NCBI RefSeq assembly: GCF_014873535.1
Contig: NZ_JADBEF010000001.1
Coordinates: 930,001-994,000 of the forward strand
Direction: 5' to 3'
Length of the DNA: 64,000 bases
DNA from: Nonomuraea africana
GTDB taxonomy: Bacteria; Actinomycetota; Actinomycetes; Streptosporangiales; Streptosporangiaceae
The notes beneath the pieces were generated by a model that did no database searches, had not been told where the DNA came from, and saw only the letters and a list, made by a program, of their open reading frames with translations. A program made the position numbers and the translations under genes. Positions 53,966-62,315 of this stretch are shown here, piece by piece. Numbering within the stretch: position 1 is the stretch's first letter; each line of letters opens with the position of its first letter.

Positions 53966-54976
53966 GTGGGACAACCCCATGAACGCCGCCCGCCCGTCAT
54001 GGCCGATGTGGCCAAGGAGGCCGGCGTGTCACACCAGACGGTCTCCCGCGTGCTCAACGACCATCCCAACGTGCGTGGTGAGACCCGTGCCAGGGTGCTC
54101 GCGGCCATCGGCAAGCTCGGCTACCGCCGTAACCTCGTCGCCCGCGCGCTGGTCACCAGGCACTCCAGGACGCTCGGCGTGGTCAGCTTCGACACCACTC
54201 TCTACGGCCCCGCCAGCACGGTCTACGGCATCGAGCAGGCGGCCAGGGCGGCCGGATACTTCGTCAGCATCGTCAGCCTCAAATCCATCGACAGGAGCGG
54301 CGTCCATGACGCTCTCGACTACCTCGCCGACCAGGGCGTGGACGGGATCGTCGTGGTCGCCCCCCAGCGCTCGGCGGCCACGGCGCTGAGCGACCTGCCG
54401 CGCGGCATCCCCACTGTCGCGGTCGAGGGCGGGCAGGCGGGCGAGGTCCCCGTCGTCTGCGTCGATCAGGTCGAGGGCGGCAGGCTCGCCACCGAGCACC
54501 TGCTCTCGCTCGGGCACGAGACGGTCTGGCACGTCCGCGGGCCGTCCGACTGGTTGGAGGCCGAGGGCCGGGTCGCGGGATGGCGGGCGGCTCTGGCCGC
54601 CGCCGGACGCCCCGCGCCCGAACCGCTCGCGGGGGACTGGAGCCCGCGTTCGGGATACGAGGCGGGGCGCAGCCTGGCGAGCATGAAGGACGTCACCGCG
54701 GTGTTCGTGGCCAACGATCAGATGGCGTTGGGCGTGCTGCGGGCGTTCACCGAGCAGGGGGTGAGGGTGCCCGACCAGGTGAGCGTCGTCGGCTTCGACG
54801 ACATCCCCGAGTCGGACTTCTTCTCCCCGCCGCTCACCACCATCAGGCAGGACTTCGGCGCGGTCGGCAGGCACAGCATCGAGGTGCTGCTCCGCCAGAT
54901 CGAGGGCGCGGGCGAGCTCGAAAGCCTCGTGGTCCCGCCCTCCGTCGTCCTTCGAGGCAGTACGGCCAGACGGTAG
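53966..54976 (+). CDS. LacI-family regulator of the YtfQ importer
   Basis: A 336-residue repressor with HTH and hinge (MADVAKEAGVSHQTVSRVLN) and a sugar-binding domain. The GTG at 53966 follows an AAAGGAGC site; upstream in-frame codons overlap the operator and are excluded. Matching operators flank it and precede the importer, so it should regulate both. Confidence 0.92.
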   Translation: MGQPHERRPPVMADVAKEAGVSHQTVSRVLNDHPNVRGETRARVLAAIGKLGYRRNLVARALVTRHSRTLGVVSFDTTLYGPASTVYGIEQAARAAGYFVSIVSLKSIDRSGVHDALDYLADQGVDGIVVVAPQRSAATALSDLPRGIPTVAVEGGQAGEVPVVCVDQVEGGRLATEHLLSLGHETVWHVRGPSDWLEAEGRVAGWRAALAAAGRPAPEPLAGDWSPRSGYEAGRSLASMKDVTAVFVANDQMALGVLRAFTEQGVRVPDQVSVVGFDDIPESDFFSPPLTTIRQDFGAVGRHSIEVLLRQIEGAGELESLVVPPSVVLRGSTARR

Positions 54977-54998
54977 CGACACCGACCTGGCGAGGACG

Positions 54999-55125
54999 GC
55001 TGAGCGCTGGTCACACGGAACGGAAGCGAGGCGGCGTACGACTGAGTGCTGGTCGTGCGGGATGGAGGCGAGGCGACGTGCGGCCGAGTGTTGGTCGTGT
55101 GGGACTCGAGGCATGGGAAGGTGCG
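54999..55125. repeat. Three 42-bp imperfect tandem repeats
   Basis: Units start at about 55001, 55043 and 55085 with TGAGCGCTGG, TGAGTGCTGG and CGAGTGTTGG, a 42-base period, each followed by GGCGAGGCG-like sequence. They lie between the LacI gene and the ytfQ operator. Confidence 0.7.
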
Positions 55126-55183
55126 GCCGGAGGCGGGCGTACCGGCGGAATGCAAGGCGGCGTCGGCTGCCTTGCGACGTGAA

Positions 55184-55197
55184 TGTTAGCGCTAACA
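55184..55197. promoter_or_regulatory. Perfect LacI operator before ytfQ
   Basis: TGTTAGCGCTAACA, a perfect 14-base palindrome ending 22 bases before the ytfQ start and just before its ribosome site (AGGAAGGA), well placed to block transcription. Confidence 0.8.
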
Positions 55198-55219
55198 ACA
55201 AGGAAGGACACCCCCCAAC

Positions 55220-56200
55220 GTGTTGAAGAGGATCTCGGCCCTGGTGCTCGCGGGGCTCACGGCGGCGACGCTCACCTCGTGCGGTTCCGGCGGCTCGGGC
55301 GCAGGTTCCGGCTCCGGCGACGGTTCGATCACCATGGGCTTCTCCCAGGTGGGCGCGGAGAGTGGCTGGCGCACCGCCAACACCAAGTCGGTGCAGGACT
55401 CGGCCAAGGAGGCCGGGGTCACGCTGAAGTTCTCCGACGCCCAGCAGAAGCAGGAGAACCAGATCAAGGCCATCCGCTCGTTCATCCAGCAGAAGGTGGA
55501 CGTGATCGCCTTCTCGCCGGTGGTCGAGTCGGGCTGGGACACCGTGCTGAAGGAGGCGCGGGACGCCAAGATCCCGGTCATCCTCACCGACAGGGCGGTG
55601 GACTCCAAGGACACCACGCTCTACAAGACCTTCCTCGGCTCGGACTTCGTCGAGGAAGGGCGCAAGGCGGGCCAGTGGCTCGTCCAATCGTTCAACAATT
55701 CCACAGACCCGGTGAATATCGTTGAACTTCAGGGCACTACAGGCTCCGCTCCTGCCAACGACCGCAAGGCCGGGTTCGCCGAGGTGATCGGCGCGGATCC
55801 GAAGTTCAAGATCATCGCCTCGCAGACCGGCGACTTCACCAGGGCCAAGGGTAAGGAGGTCATGGAGGCCTTCCTGAAGTCGAACCCCGACATCGATGTG
55901 CTGTACGCGCACAACGACGACATGGGGCTGGGGGCGATCGAGGCCATCGAGGGCGCGGGCAAGGTGCCCGGCAAGGACATCAAGATCATCACTGTGGACG
56001 CCGTGAAGGACGGCATGCAGGCGCTCGCCGACGGAAAGATCAACTACATCGTCGAGTGCTCGCCGCTGCTCGGCCCGCAGCTGATGGACCTGGCGAAGAA
56101 GGTGGTCAAGGGCGAGACGGTGCCGACCCGTGTGGTGACGGAGGAGACGACGTTCACGCAGGAGCAGGCGAAGGCAGCCCTCCCGAACCGGAAGTACTGA
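55220..56200 (+). CDS. ytfQ: Galactofuranose-type sugar-binding lipoprotein
   Basis: A 326-residue binding protein closely resembling YtfQ (FSQVGAESGWRTAN, QQKQENQIKAIRSF, GDFTRAKGKEVMEAF, YAHNDDM). Signal peptide with lipobox (LTSCG, Cys near residue 21). YtfQ binds galactofuranose in E. coli; the ligand here may be that or a related furanose. GTG start. It is separated from the ATPase gene by a long repeat array, although the four transport genes form one set. Confidence 0.9.
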   Translation: MLKRISALVLAGLTAATLTSCGSGGSGAGSGSGDGSITMGFSQVGAESGWRTANTKSVQDSAKEAGVTLKFSDAQQKQENQIKAIRSFIQQKVDVIAFSPVVESGWDTVLKEARDAKIPVILTDRAVDSKDTTLYKTFLGSDFVEEGRKAGQWLVQSFNNSTDPVNIVELQGTTGSAPANDRKAGFAEVIGADPKFKIIASQTGDFTRAKGKEVMEAFLKSNPDIDVLYAHNDDMGLGAIEAIEGAGKVPGKDIKIITVDAVKDGMQALADGKINYIVECSPLLGPQLMDLAKKVVKGETVPTRVVTEETTFTQEQAKAALPNRKY

Positions 56201-56219
56201 CCGGACGAAGCATCCCGAG

Positions 56220-56700
56220 GCCGGTCGCGGAGTGCCCCAGTGCCCGAGTGTCCGAGAGCTCGGGAGCCTGAGGGCCCGGGTGTCCGGAGCCTAGGGGCCG
56301 GGAGTCCAGGAGTTCCGGGAGTCCGTAAGCCCGGGAGTCCGCGAGTCAGGGACCTCTGGGAGCCCGGGAGCCCGGGAGCACGAGAGCTCGGGAGCGTGGG
56401 GGTCAGGGGCCCGGGAGCTCGGGAGCCAGGGACCTCCGGAGCTCGGACCTCTTCTCGAGCCTCGTGTCTCGGAGGCTGGTGTCTGGGGGAGGCCTGGTGT
56501 CTCGAAGGCCCGGCTTTCGAGGAGGCCCGGTGTCTCAAGGTGGCCGGGCTCCTCAGGGGTGGCGTTTCGAGGAGCCGAGTGTCTCGGGGCCTGGTCTCAC
56601 GTGGAGGCGGGGTGCCTTGGGGCTGCCGTTTCGAGGGCGGGTCGAGAGGGCGCTTGGCGGGCCCGGCGCAATGGTCGGGGGCTGACGTGGCCGGGGGAAA
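56220..56700. repeat. Long degenerate repeat array between ytfQ and ytfR
   Basis: The first half (56230-56450) repeats short units such as GGGAGTCCGGGAGCCC; the second (56455-56620) repeats GGTGTCTCGAGGAGGCC-like units. The 587-base gap contains no other feature; the open frames across it are artefacts of the repeats. Confidence 0.7.
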
Positions 56701-56787
56701 CGGGAGCCGCTCCCGTGGGGCGGTCGATCGATGGATGGATGGGCGGGCCGTGAGGTGTGCCCCGTTGAAAAGGAGAGGGGCGCCGCG

Positions 56788-58299
56788 ATGGCCGTACCCG
56801 AGCCGATCCTGCGCATGACCGGGATCGGCAAACAGTTCCCCGGTGTGAAGGCCCTGGACGGTGTCGACTTCCGGCTGCTGCCCGGCGAGGTCCACGCGCT
56901 GATGGGGGAGAACGGCGCGGGCAAGTCCACCCTGATCAAGGTGCTGACCGGGGTCCATCCCGTCGACGCCGGCACGATCGAGCTGGACGGCAGGCCGGTG
57001 GCCTTCGCCGGCCCGCTGGAGGCGCAGCGGGCCGGGATCAGCACCGTCTACCAGGAGGTCAACCTCTGCGCGAACCTCTCGGTCGCCGAGAACATCTTCA
57101 TCGGCAGGGAGCCGAGGAGGCGGGGCCGTATCGACTGGAAGCGGATGCGCGCCAGGGCGGCCGAGCTGCTGGCCAGGCTGGATCTCGACCTGGACGTCAC
57201 CGCGCCGCTGGAGGCCTACTCCCTGGCGGTGCGGCAGATGGTGGCCATCGCCCGCGCGGTCGACATCGAGGCGCGGGTGCTCATCCTCGACGAGCCGACC
57301 TCCAGCCTGGACGCGGGTGAGGTCGAGCAGTTGTTCAGGGTGATGCGGACGCTCAAGGAGGAAGGCATCGCGATCCTCTTCGTGTCCCACTTTCTCGACC
57401 AAATCTATGAAATTTCGGATCGGATGACGATCTTGCGGAACGGCAGGCTGGTCGGCGAACACCTCGTCAGCGAGCTGTCCCAGGTCGAGCTGGTCGGCAA
57501 GATGATCGGGCAGGAGCTCAAGGAGCTGGAGCGGCTGCACGGCGCGGCGAAGACGTTCGACAGGAAGCTCGTCGAGGCGCGTGAGCTGGGCCGTCCGGGC
57601 GCGATCGAGCCGTTCACGCTCACCATCCACGAGGGCGAGGTCGTCGGACTCGCGGGACTGCTCGGCTCCGGCCGTACCGAAGTCGCGCGGTTGCTCTTCG
57701 GGGCCGACCACGCGGGCGGGGGCGAGATCGCGGTCGGCGGGACGCCGGCCGCGCTGCGGACGCCGCGCGCGGCGATGGGCCACGGGATCGCCTTCTGCTC
57801 GGAGGACAGGAAGGCGGACGGACTCGTCCCCGACCTCACGGTGCGGGAGAACATCGTCCTCGCGCTGCAGGCCACCAGAGGCTGGACCAGGCCGGTGCCG
57901 CGCGAGCAGCAGGACGCGCTGGTCGCCACATACATGAAGGCGCTGAAGATCAGCCCGCCCAACCCCGAGCACCTGGTGCGCAACCTCAGCGGCGGCAACC
58001 AGCAGAAGGTGCTGCTGGCCAGGTGGCTGATCCTCGAGCCCAGGCTGCTCATCCTCGACGAGCCCACGCGCGGCATCGACGTCGGGGCGAAGGCCGAGAT
58101 CCAGCGGCTGGTCGTGGAGCTGTCCGACGGCGGGATGGCGGTGCTGTTCATCTCCGCAGAGCTGGAGGAGGTGCTGCGGCTCAGCCACAAGGTGGGTGTG
58201 CTGCGCGACCGCAGGCTCGTCGCCCAGCTGCCCAACGACGAGGAACTGACCACGGAGGTGCTCATGGAGACGATCGCGAGCGGAGGGGCGGCCCGATGA
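56788..58299 (+). CDS. ytfR: Sugar ABC transporter ATPase (two NBDs)
   Basis: A 503-residue double ATPase of the ribose/galactofuranose type. The first half has Walker A GENGAGKST and Walker B LILDEPTSS with a degenerate signature; the second has LLGSGRTEVARLLFG, the signature LSGGNQQKV and LILDEPTRGID. The ATG at 56788 follows GGAGAGGGG; upstream in-frame codons lie in repeats. Overlaps the next gene by 4 bases. Confidence 0.92.
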   Translation: MAVPEPILRMTGIGKQFPGVKALDGVDFRLLPGEVHALMGENGAGKSTLIKVLTGVHPVDAGTIELDGRPVAFAGPLEAQRAGISTVYQEVNLCANLSVAENIFIGREPRRRGRIDWKRMRARAAELLARLDLDLDVTAPLEAYSLAVRQMVAIARAVDIEARVLILDEPTSSLDAGEVEQLFRVMRTLKEEGIAILFVSHFLDQIYEISDRMTILRNGRLVGEHLVSELSQVELVGKMIGQELKELERLHGAAKTFDRKLVEARELGRPGAIEPFTLTIHEGEVVGLAGLLGSGRTEVARLLFGADHAGGGEIAVGGTPAALRTPRAAMGHGIAFCSEDRKADGLVPDLTVRENIVLALQATRGWTRPVPREQQDALVATYMKALKISPPNPEHLVRNLSGGNQQKVLLARWLILEPRLLILDEPTRGIDVGAKAEIQRLVVELSDGGMAVLFISAELEEVLRLSHKVGVLRDRRLVAQLPNDEELTTEVLMETIASGGAAR

Positions 58300-59309
58300 G
58301 ACGCCTGCTCTGGCCGCTGGTGATCCTGGCCGCGCTGCTGCTCATGAACGTGTTCTTCACGCCGGGCTTCCTCTCCGTCCAGGTGCGCGAAGGACACCTG
58401 TACGGCAGCCTGATCGACATCCTGCGCTTCGGCGCGCCGCTGGTTCTCGTGTCGCTCGGGATGACGCTGGTCATCGCGACCGGCGGCATCGACCTGTCGG
58501 TCGGCTCGGTGGTGGCGATCTCGGGGGCGCTGGCCTGCCTGCAGATCAGCCAGGACGCGGGCGTGTTCACCGCTGTCGTGCTGGCGCTCGGGCTGTCGGT
58601 GGCGCTGGGCGCGTGGAACGGATTCCTGGTCGCGGGCGCGGGCATCCAGCCCATCATCGCGACGCTGATCCTCATGGTCGCCGGACGCGGGCTGGCGCAG
58701 CTGATCACCGACGGCCAGATCATCACCGTCAACGACCCCGCCTACAAGCTCATCGGGGGCGGCTACTGGCTGACGGTTCCCTTCGGCATCCTGCTGGTGC
58801 TGGCCATCCTGGCCGTCACGGCGTTCCTGACGCGCAGGCTCGCGCTCGGGATGCTGATCGAGGCGGTCGGCGGCAACGCGGAGGCCAGCAGGCTCGCCGG
58901 CATCAGGGCGCGCGGGATCATCGTGATGGTCTACGCGTTCGCCGGGCTGTGCGCGGGCGTCGCGGGGTTGATGATCAGCTCGAACGTCTCCAGCGCCGAC
59001 GGCAACAACGCCGGGCTGTGGATCGAGCTCGACGCGATCCTCGCCGTGGTGATCGGCGGCACGTCCCTGGCGGGTGGGCGCTTCTCGCTCGGCGGGACCG
59101 TGCTCGGCGCGCTCATCATCCAGACCCTCACCACGACGATCTACTCGATCGGGGTGCCTCCCGAGACCACGTTGCTGTTCAAGGCGCTGGTGGTGACCGT
59201 GGTCTGCCTGGTCCAGTCCGCCGCCTTCCGCGAGAAGGCGGTCAACCTCCGAGGGCGTACGGCACGGCCGCGCCCCCAGGCTGAAGAGAAGGTGCAGGTG
59301 CCGGCATGA
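58296..59309 (+). CDS. ytfT: Sugar ABC transporter permease (YtfT-like)
   Basis: A 337-residue permease of the RbsC/YtfT type with about eight spans (GMTLVIATGGIDLSVGSVVAI motif). The ATG overlaps the ATPase stop and its own stop overlaps the next gene, so the three are coupled. Confidence 0.88.
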   Translation: MRRLLWPLVILAALLLMNVFFTPGFLSVQVREGHLYGSLIDILRFGAPLVLVSLGMTLVIATGGIDLSVGSVVAISGALACLQISQDAGVFTAVVLALGLSVALGAWNGFLVAGAGIQPIIATLILMVAGRGLAQLITDGQIITVNDPAYKLIGGGYWLTVPFGILLVLAILAVTAFLTRRLALGMLIEAVGGNAEASRLAGIRARGIIVMVYAFAGLCAGVAGLMISSNVSSADGNNAGLWIELDAILAVVIGGTSLAGGRFSLGGTVLGALIIQTLTTTIYSIGVPPETTLLFKALVVTVVCLVQSAAFREKAVNLRGRTARPRPQAEEKVQVPA

Positions 59310-60283
59310 GCGTCCTCGCGCTGTCCCCGTCGCGGCAGAGATACCTGCCCGCGCTGGTCACCGGAGGCCTGTTCGTGGCGATGTTCGTGGCCGGCGGGAT
59401 CCGCTACGAAGGGTTCGCCAGCGGCCAGGTCGTGCTCAACGTCCTCATCGACAACGCCTTCCTGCTGGTGGTCGCGGTCGGGATGACGTTCGTGATCCTC
59501 ACCGGCGGCATCGATCTGTCGGTCGGGTCGGTGGTCGCGCTGTCGACGATGATCGCGGCGAGCCTCATGTCGGGGCCGGGCTGGCCGCCGTACCTGGTGA
59601 TCCCGCTGGTGCTGCTGATCGGCGCGGGGCTCGGGCTGGTGATGGGCGCCATCATCCAGGCCTTCGACATCCAGCCGTTCATCGTGACGCTGGCGGGCAT
59701 GTTCCTGGCCAGGGGGCTGTGCTACACGATCGGCACCGAGTCCGTCCCGATCGAGGACCCGACCTTCACCGCCTTCGCGCAGACCAGGATCGACCTGTTC
59801 GCGGAGCTGTGGATCTCGCCGAGCGTGATCATCGCGCTCGTGGTGGTCGCCGTGGCGGCGTACGTGCTGCACTACACGCGCCTCGGCAGGGCCGTCTACG
59901 CCACCGGCGGCAGCGAGCAGTCGGCACGGCTCATGGGACTGCCGGTGGCCCGCACCAAGATCGCCGTCTACACGATCAGCGGGTTCTGCTCGGCGCTGGG
60001 CGGGGTGCTGCTGTCGTTCTACATGCTCTCGGGGTACGGCCTGCACGCCGTCGGCATGGAGCTCGACGCGATCGCGGCCGTCGTCATCGGCGGCACCCTG
60101 CTGACCGGCGGGTCGGGGTTCCTGTTCGGGACCGTGCTGGGCGTGCTGGTGCTCGGGCTGATCCAGACGATCATCAGTTTCGAGGGCACGCTCAGCTCCT
60201 GGTGGACCAAGATCTTCATCGGGCTGCTGCTGTTCGTCTTCATCGTGTTGCAGCGCCTGTTCTCGTCGAGGAGCCGCCGTTGA
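59306..60283 (+). CDS. yjfF: Sugar ABC transporter permease (YjfF-like)
   Basis: A 325-residue permease, the YjfF partner of YtfT (GMTFVILTGGIDLSVGSVVAL). The E. coli order YtfQ-YtfR-YtfT-YjfF is preserved. The protein ends with a basic SSRSRR tail. Confidence 0.88.
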   Translation: MSVLALSPSRQRYLPALVTGGLFVAMFVAGGIRYEGFASGQVVLNVLIDNAFLLVVAVGMTFVILTGGIDLSVGSVVALSTMIAASLMSGPGWPPYLVIPLVLLIGAGLGLVMGAIIQAFDIQPFIVTLAGMFLARGLCYTIGTESVPIEDPTFTAFAQTRIDLFAELWISPSVIIALVVVAVAAYVLHYTRLGRAVYATGGSEQSARLMGLPVARTKIAVYTISGFCSALGGVLLSFYMLSGYGLHAVGMELDAIAAVVIGGTLLTGGSGFLFGTVLGVLVLGLIQTIISFEGTLSSWWTKIFIGLLLFVFIVLQRLFSSRSRR

Positions 60284-60368
60284 CCTCCGAGGTTCCGGAC
60301 GGCCCGGCTCTTCGCCGCCCGGGAGCTCCAGTAGGCCACGTGTCAGCGGGAGTTCGAGCCGCCCGGCG

Positions 60369-61473
60369 TCACCGGGCTGGGCTCGCCTCGTCGAGCTGGT
60401 GGCGGGCGGTCTTGGCCCGCCGGAGGGAATCCGTTGGGCTCCTGCCGTCCAGCAGGGCGGAGCCGAGCGCGGTGAGCTGGTGGAGCATCCGGTGGCGGTC
60501 GCGATGCGCCAGCGCCAGCGCGGCCTGCCGGAGCACCGTGAGGTGCTGGCTGGCCGAGGCCAGGGAGATGTTCAGCGTGCGGGGCCAGCTCGGTGGTCGT
60601 CAGCGGCCCGTGGCGCAGCGCGGCCAGCGCCGCGGCCCGCGTCGTGCCCATGAGCGCGGCCAGACTCGCCGTCTCCGTCCGCATGGGCAGGACATCGGGG
60701 TCACGCTCCACCGGATAGACCAGCACGGGCGGCAGCTCGGGGTCGAACATCGTCAACGGGCCGCCGACGCAGAAGTACGCCGGGATCAGCAGCAGCCCCC
60801 GCCCGTCGAGGTGGAGCTCCTGATCGCGGTGCCCCGGAACCGCCAGTTCGCCCGCGGACCACGACATCATCGGGCGAAAGCTGCGTAACAGTTCCTCCAC
60901 GCCGCCGACGGCCAGCGCGTGGGCCCTGGCCTGACGGTCACGTCCCACCGCCGCTTCGAGCGCGCGCCGGTGCGGCGTCACCAGCACGTCGAACGACCTC
61001 GCCAGGGCGTCGGTCAGGGAGATGAGTGTCGCCGGGTCGCCGGCGGCCAGCGGGCGGGCCCGGGGCGGGAGCGGCTTGGTGGCGGAGAGCTTGCCGAGGT
61101 CGGCGGCCAGGCGGCGCACGGGCGTCGTACGGATCGCCTCCAGCCCGTGATCCAGGCCGCGTATGGAGTCGGCGGGATTGAGGAAGTCGGGGAAGTAGCC
61201 GATCGTGGGCGTCAGGGCCAGCAGGAGCGGAAGCATCTCGGCGAGGCGCGCCTGTCGCATGTGGGGGACCGCGTTCCTGCGCCAGGCGCCGAACAGCAGG
61301 TCGCCGCGCTGGGGACGCAACATCTGCAGGGCGAGCACCAGCTCCCACAGGGGGTCGAGAGCGGGGGCGAGCCTGGTGCGCGCGATGTCGTCGGCGGTGA
61401 AGTAGATCCTGAGAATCCTCGACCTCCGGTGCCACCCGGGTCCGGCTTGCTCGGGGCGACCATTGTCGGGCAT
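60369..61473 (-). pseudogene. Frameshifted ArsR-type transcriptional regulator
   Basis: A regulator with a 250-residue N-terminal domain (ILRIYFTADDIARTRLAPALDPLWE) and a C-terminal winged helix. The helix-turn-helix reads GPLTTTELA in one frame and TLNISLASASQHLTVLRQAALALA in another, ending at a TGA at 60369, so one extra C in a CCCC run near 60580-60586 breaks it. If the C is a sequencing error the gene is normal. It is on the opposite strand to the sugar operon. Confidence 0.7.
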
Positions 61474-61592
61474 GGCGCCGCCCTTTGGACAGACCGTGTC
61501 CGTTTTGGTGGGGATTTGTCCACGGCCGAACCATCTCGCCCCACTCCGATGAGGCAGCGGACACTACGGATTCCACCTACCGGAAGGACGCC

Positions 61593-62183
61593 ATGAACCG
61601 CATCGCGAGCCTCATCGCCGCCGCTGCCCTGTTACTCGTCTCCACCCAGACGCCCGTCGCCGCTCAGGGCCGTCCTGAACCCACGGCCGAGCAGGCGGCG
61701 TTCCTGTCCACGCAGGCGACGTCTCGCGCGGAGCTGCAGCGGCAGATCGACCTGCAGATGGAGCTGTACCCAGGCGGTACCCAGATCGCGCCGAACGAGG
61801 TGTCCTACGCCGGCGGCCGATTCGTCGTGACCTACGCCGACCCCGGCCGCATCGGGACACTGGGCAGCCCGGACTGCCCGAGCGGCTGGTTCTGCTTCTA
61901 CGACAACACGTACTTCGGCTACCCGCGCGGCAAGCTCAGCGACTGGGGGGTCCAGGACCTGTCGGCTTACAGCTGGAGCGACCGTACCGAGTCGGTGCAC
62001 AGCAACACCACGGCATGCGTCTCCTTCTGGAACCACAGAGACCCGCAGCATCCGGTCAACCAGATCGGCACCAACGACGAGTGGCTGTTCACCGTGGACA
62101 ACTACACCCGCTCGATCAGCAACGTCGGTACCGACCGCAATATGGCGGACCACGTCCTTCGCGATCGCGTCAAGGGATGCTGA
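61593..62183 (+). CDS. Secreted peptidase-inhibitor I36-like protein
   Basis: A 196-residue protein with an N-terminal signal peptide (residues 1-24, ending VAAQ) and a beta/gamma-crystallin-like I36 domain (CPSGWFCFYDNTYFGYPRGKLSDWG near residue 91). Such Streptomyces proteins inhibit metalloproteases or bind calcium. ATG at 61593 with a GGAAGGA site. Four cysteines may form disulphides. Confidence 0.75.
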   Translation: MNRIASLIAAAALLLVSTQTPVAAQGRPEPTAEQAAFLSTQATSRAELQRQIDLQMELYPGGTQIAPNEVSYAGGRFVVTYADPGRIGTLGSPDCPSGWFCFYDNTYFGYPRGKLSDWGVQDLSAYSWSDRTESVHSNTTACVSFWNHRDPQHPVNQIGTNDEWLFTVDNYTRSISNVGTDRNMADHVLRDRVKGC

Positions 62184-62315
62184 CCAGCGCGAACCGGCCG
62201 GGATCGCCCCGCTGACCAGCAGGGAGGCGGCGGGGCTGTCGTCGGCCTGGACGTTGTGTCGCAGGCGAGCCGCCGCCGTCCAACAGCCGCCGATCCGTCG
62301 TTCCCGATTACGGGC

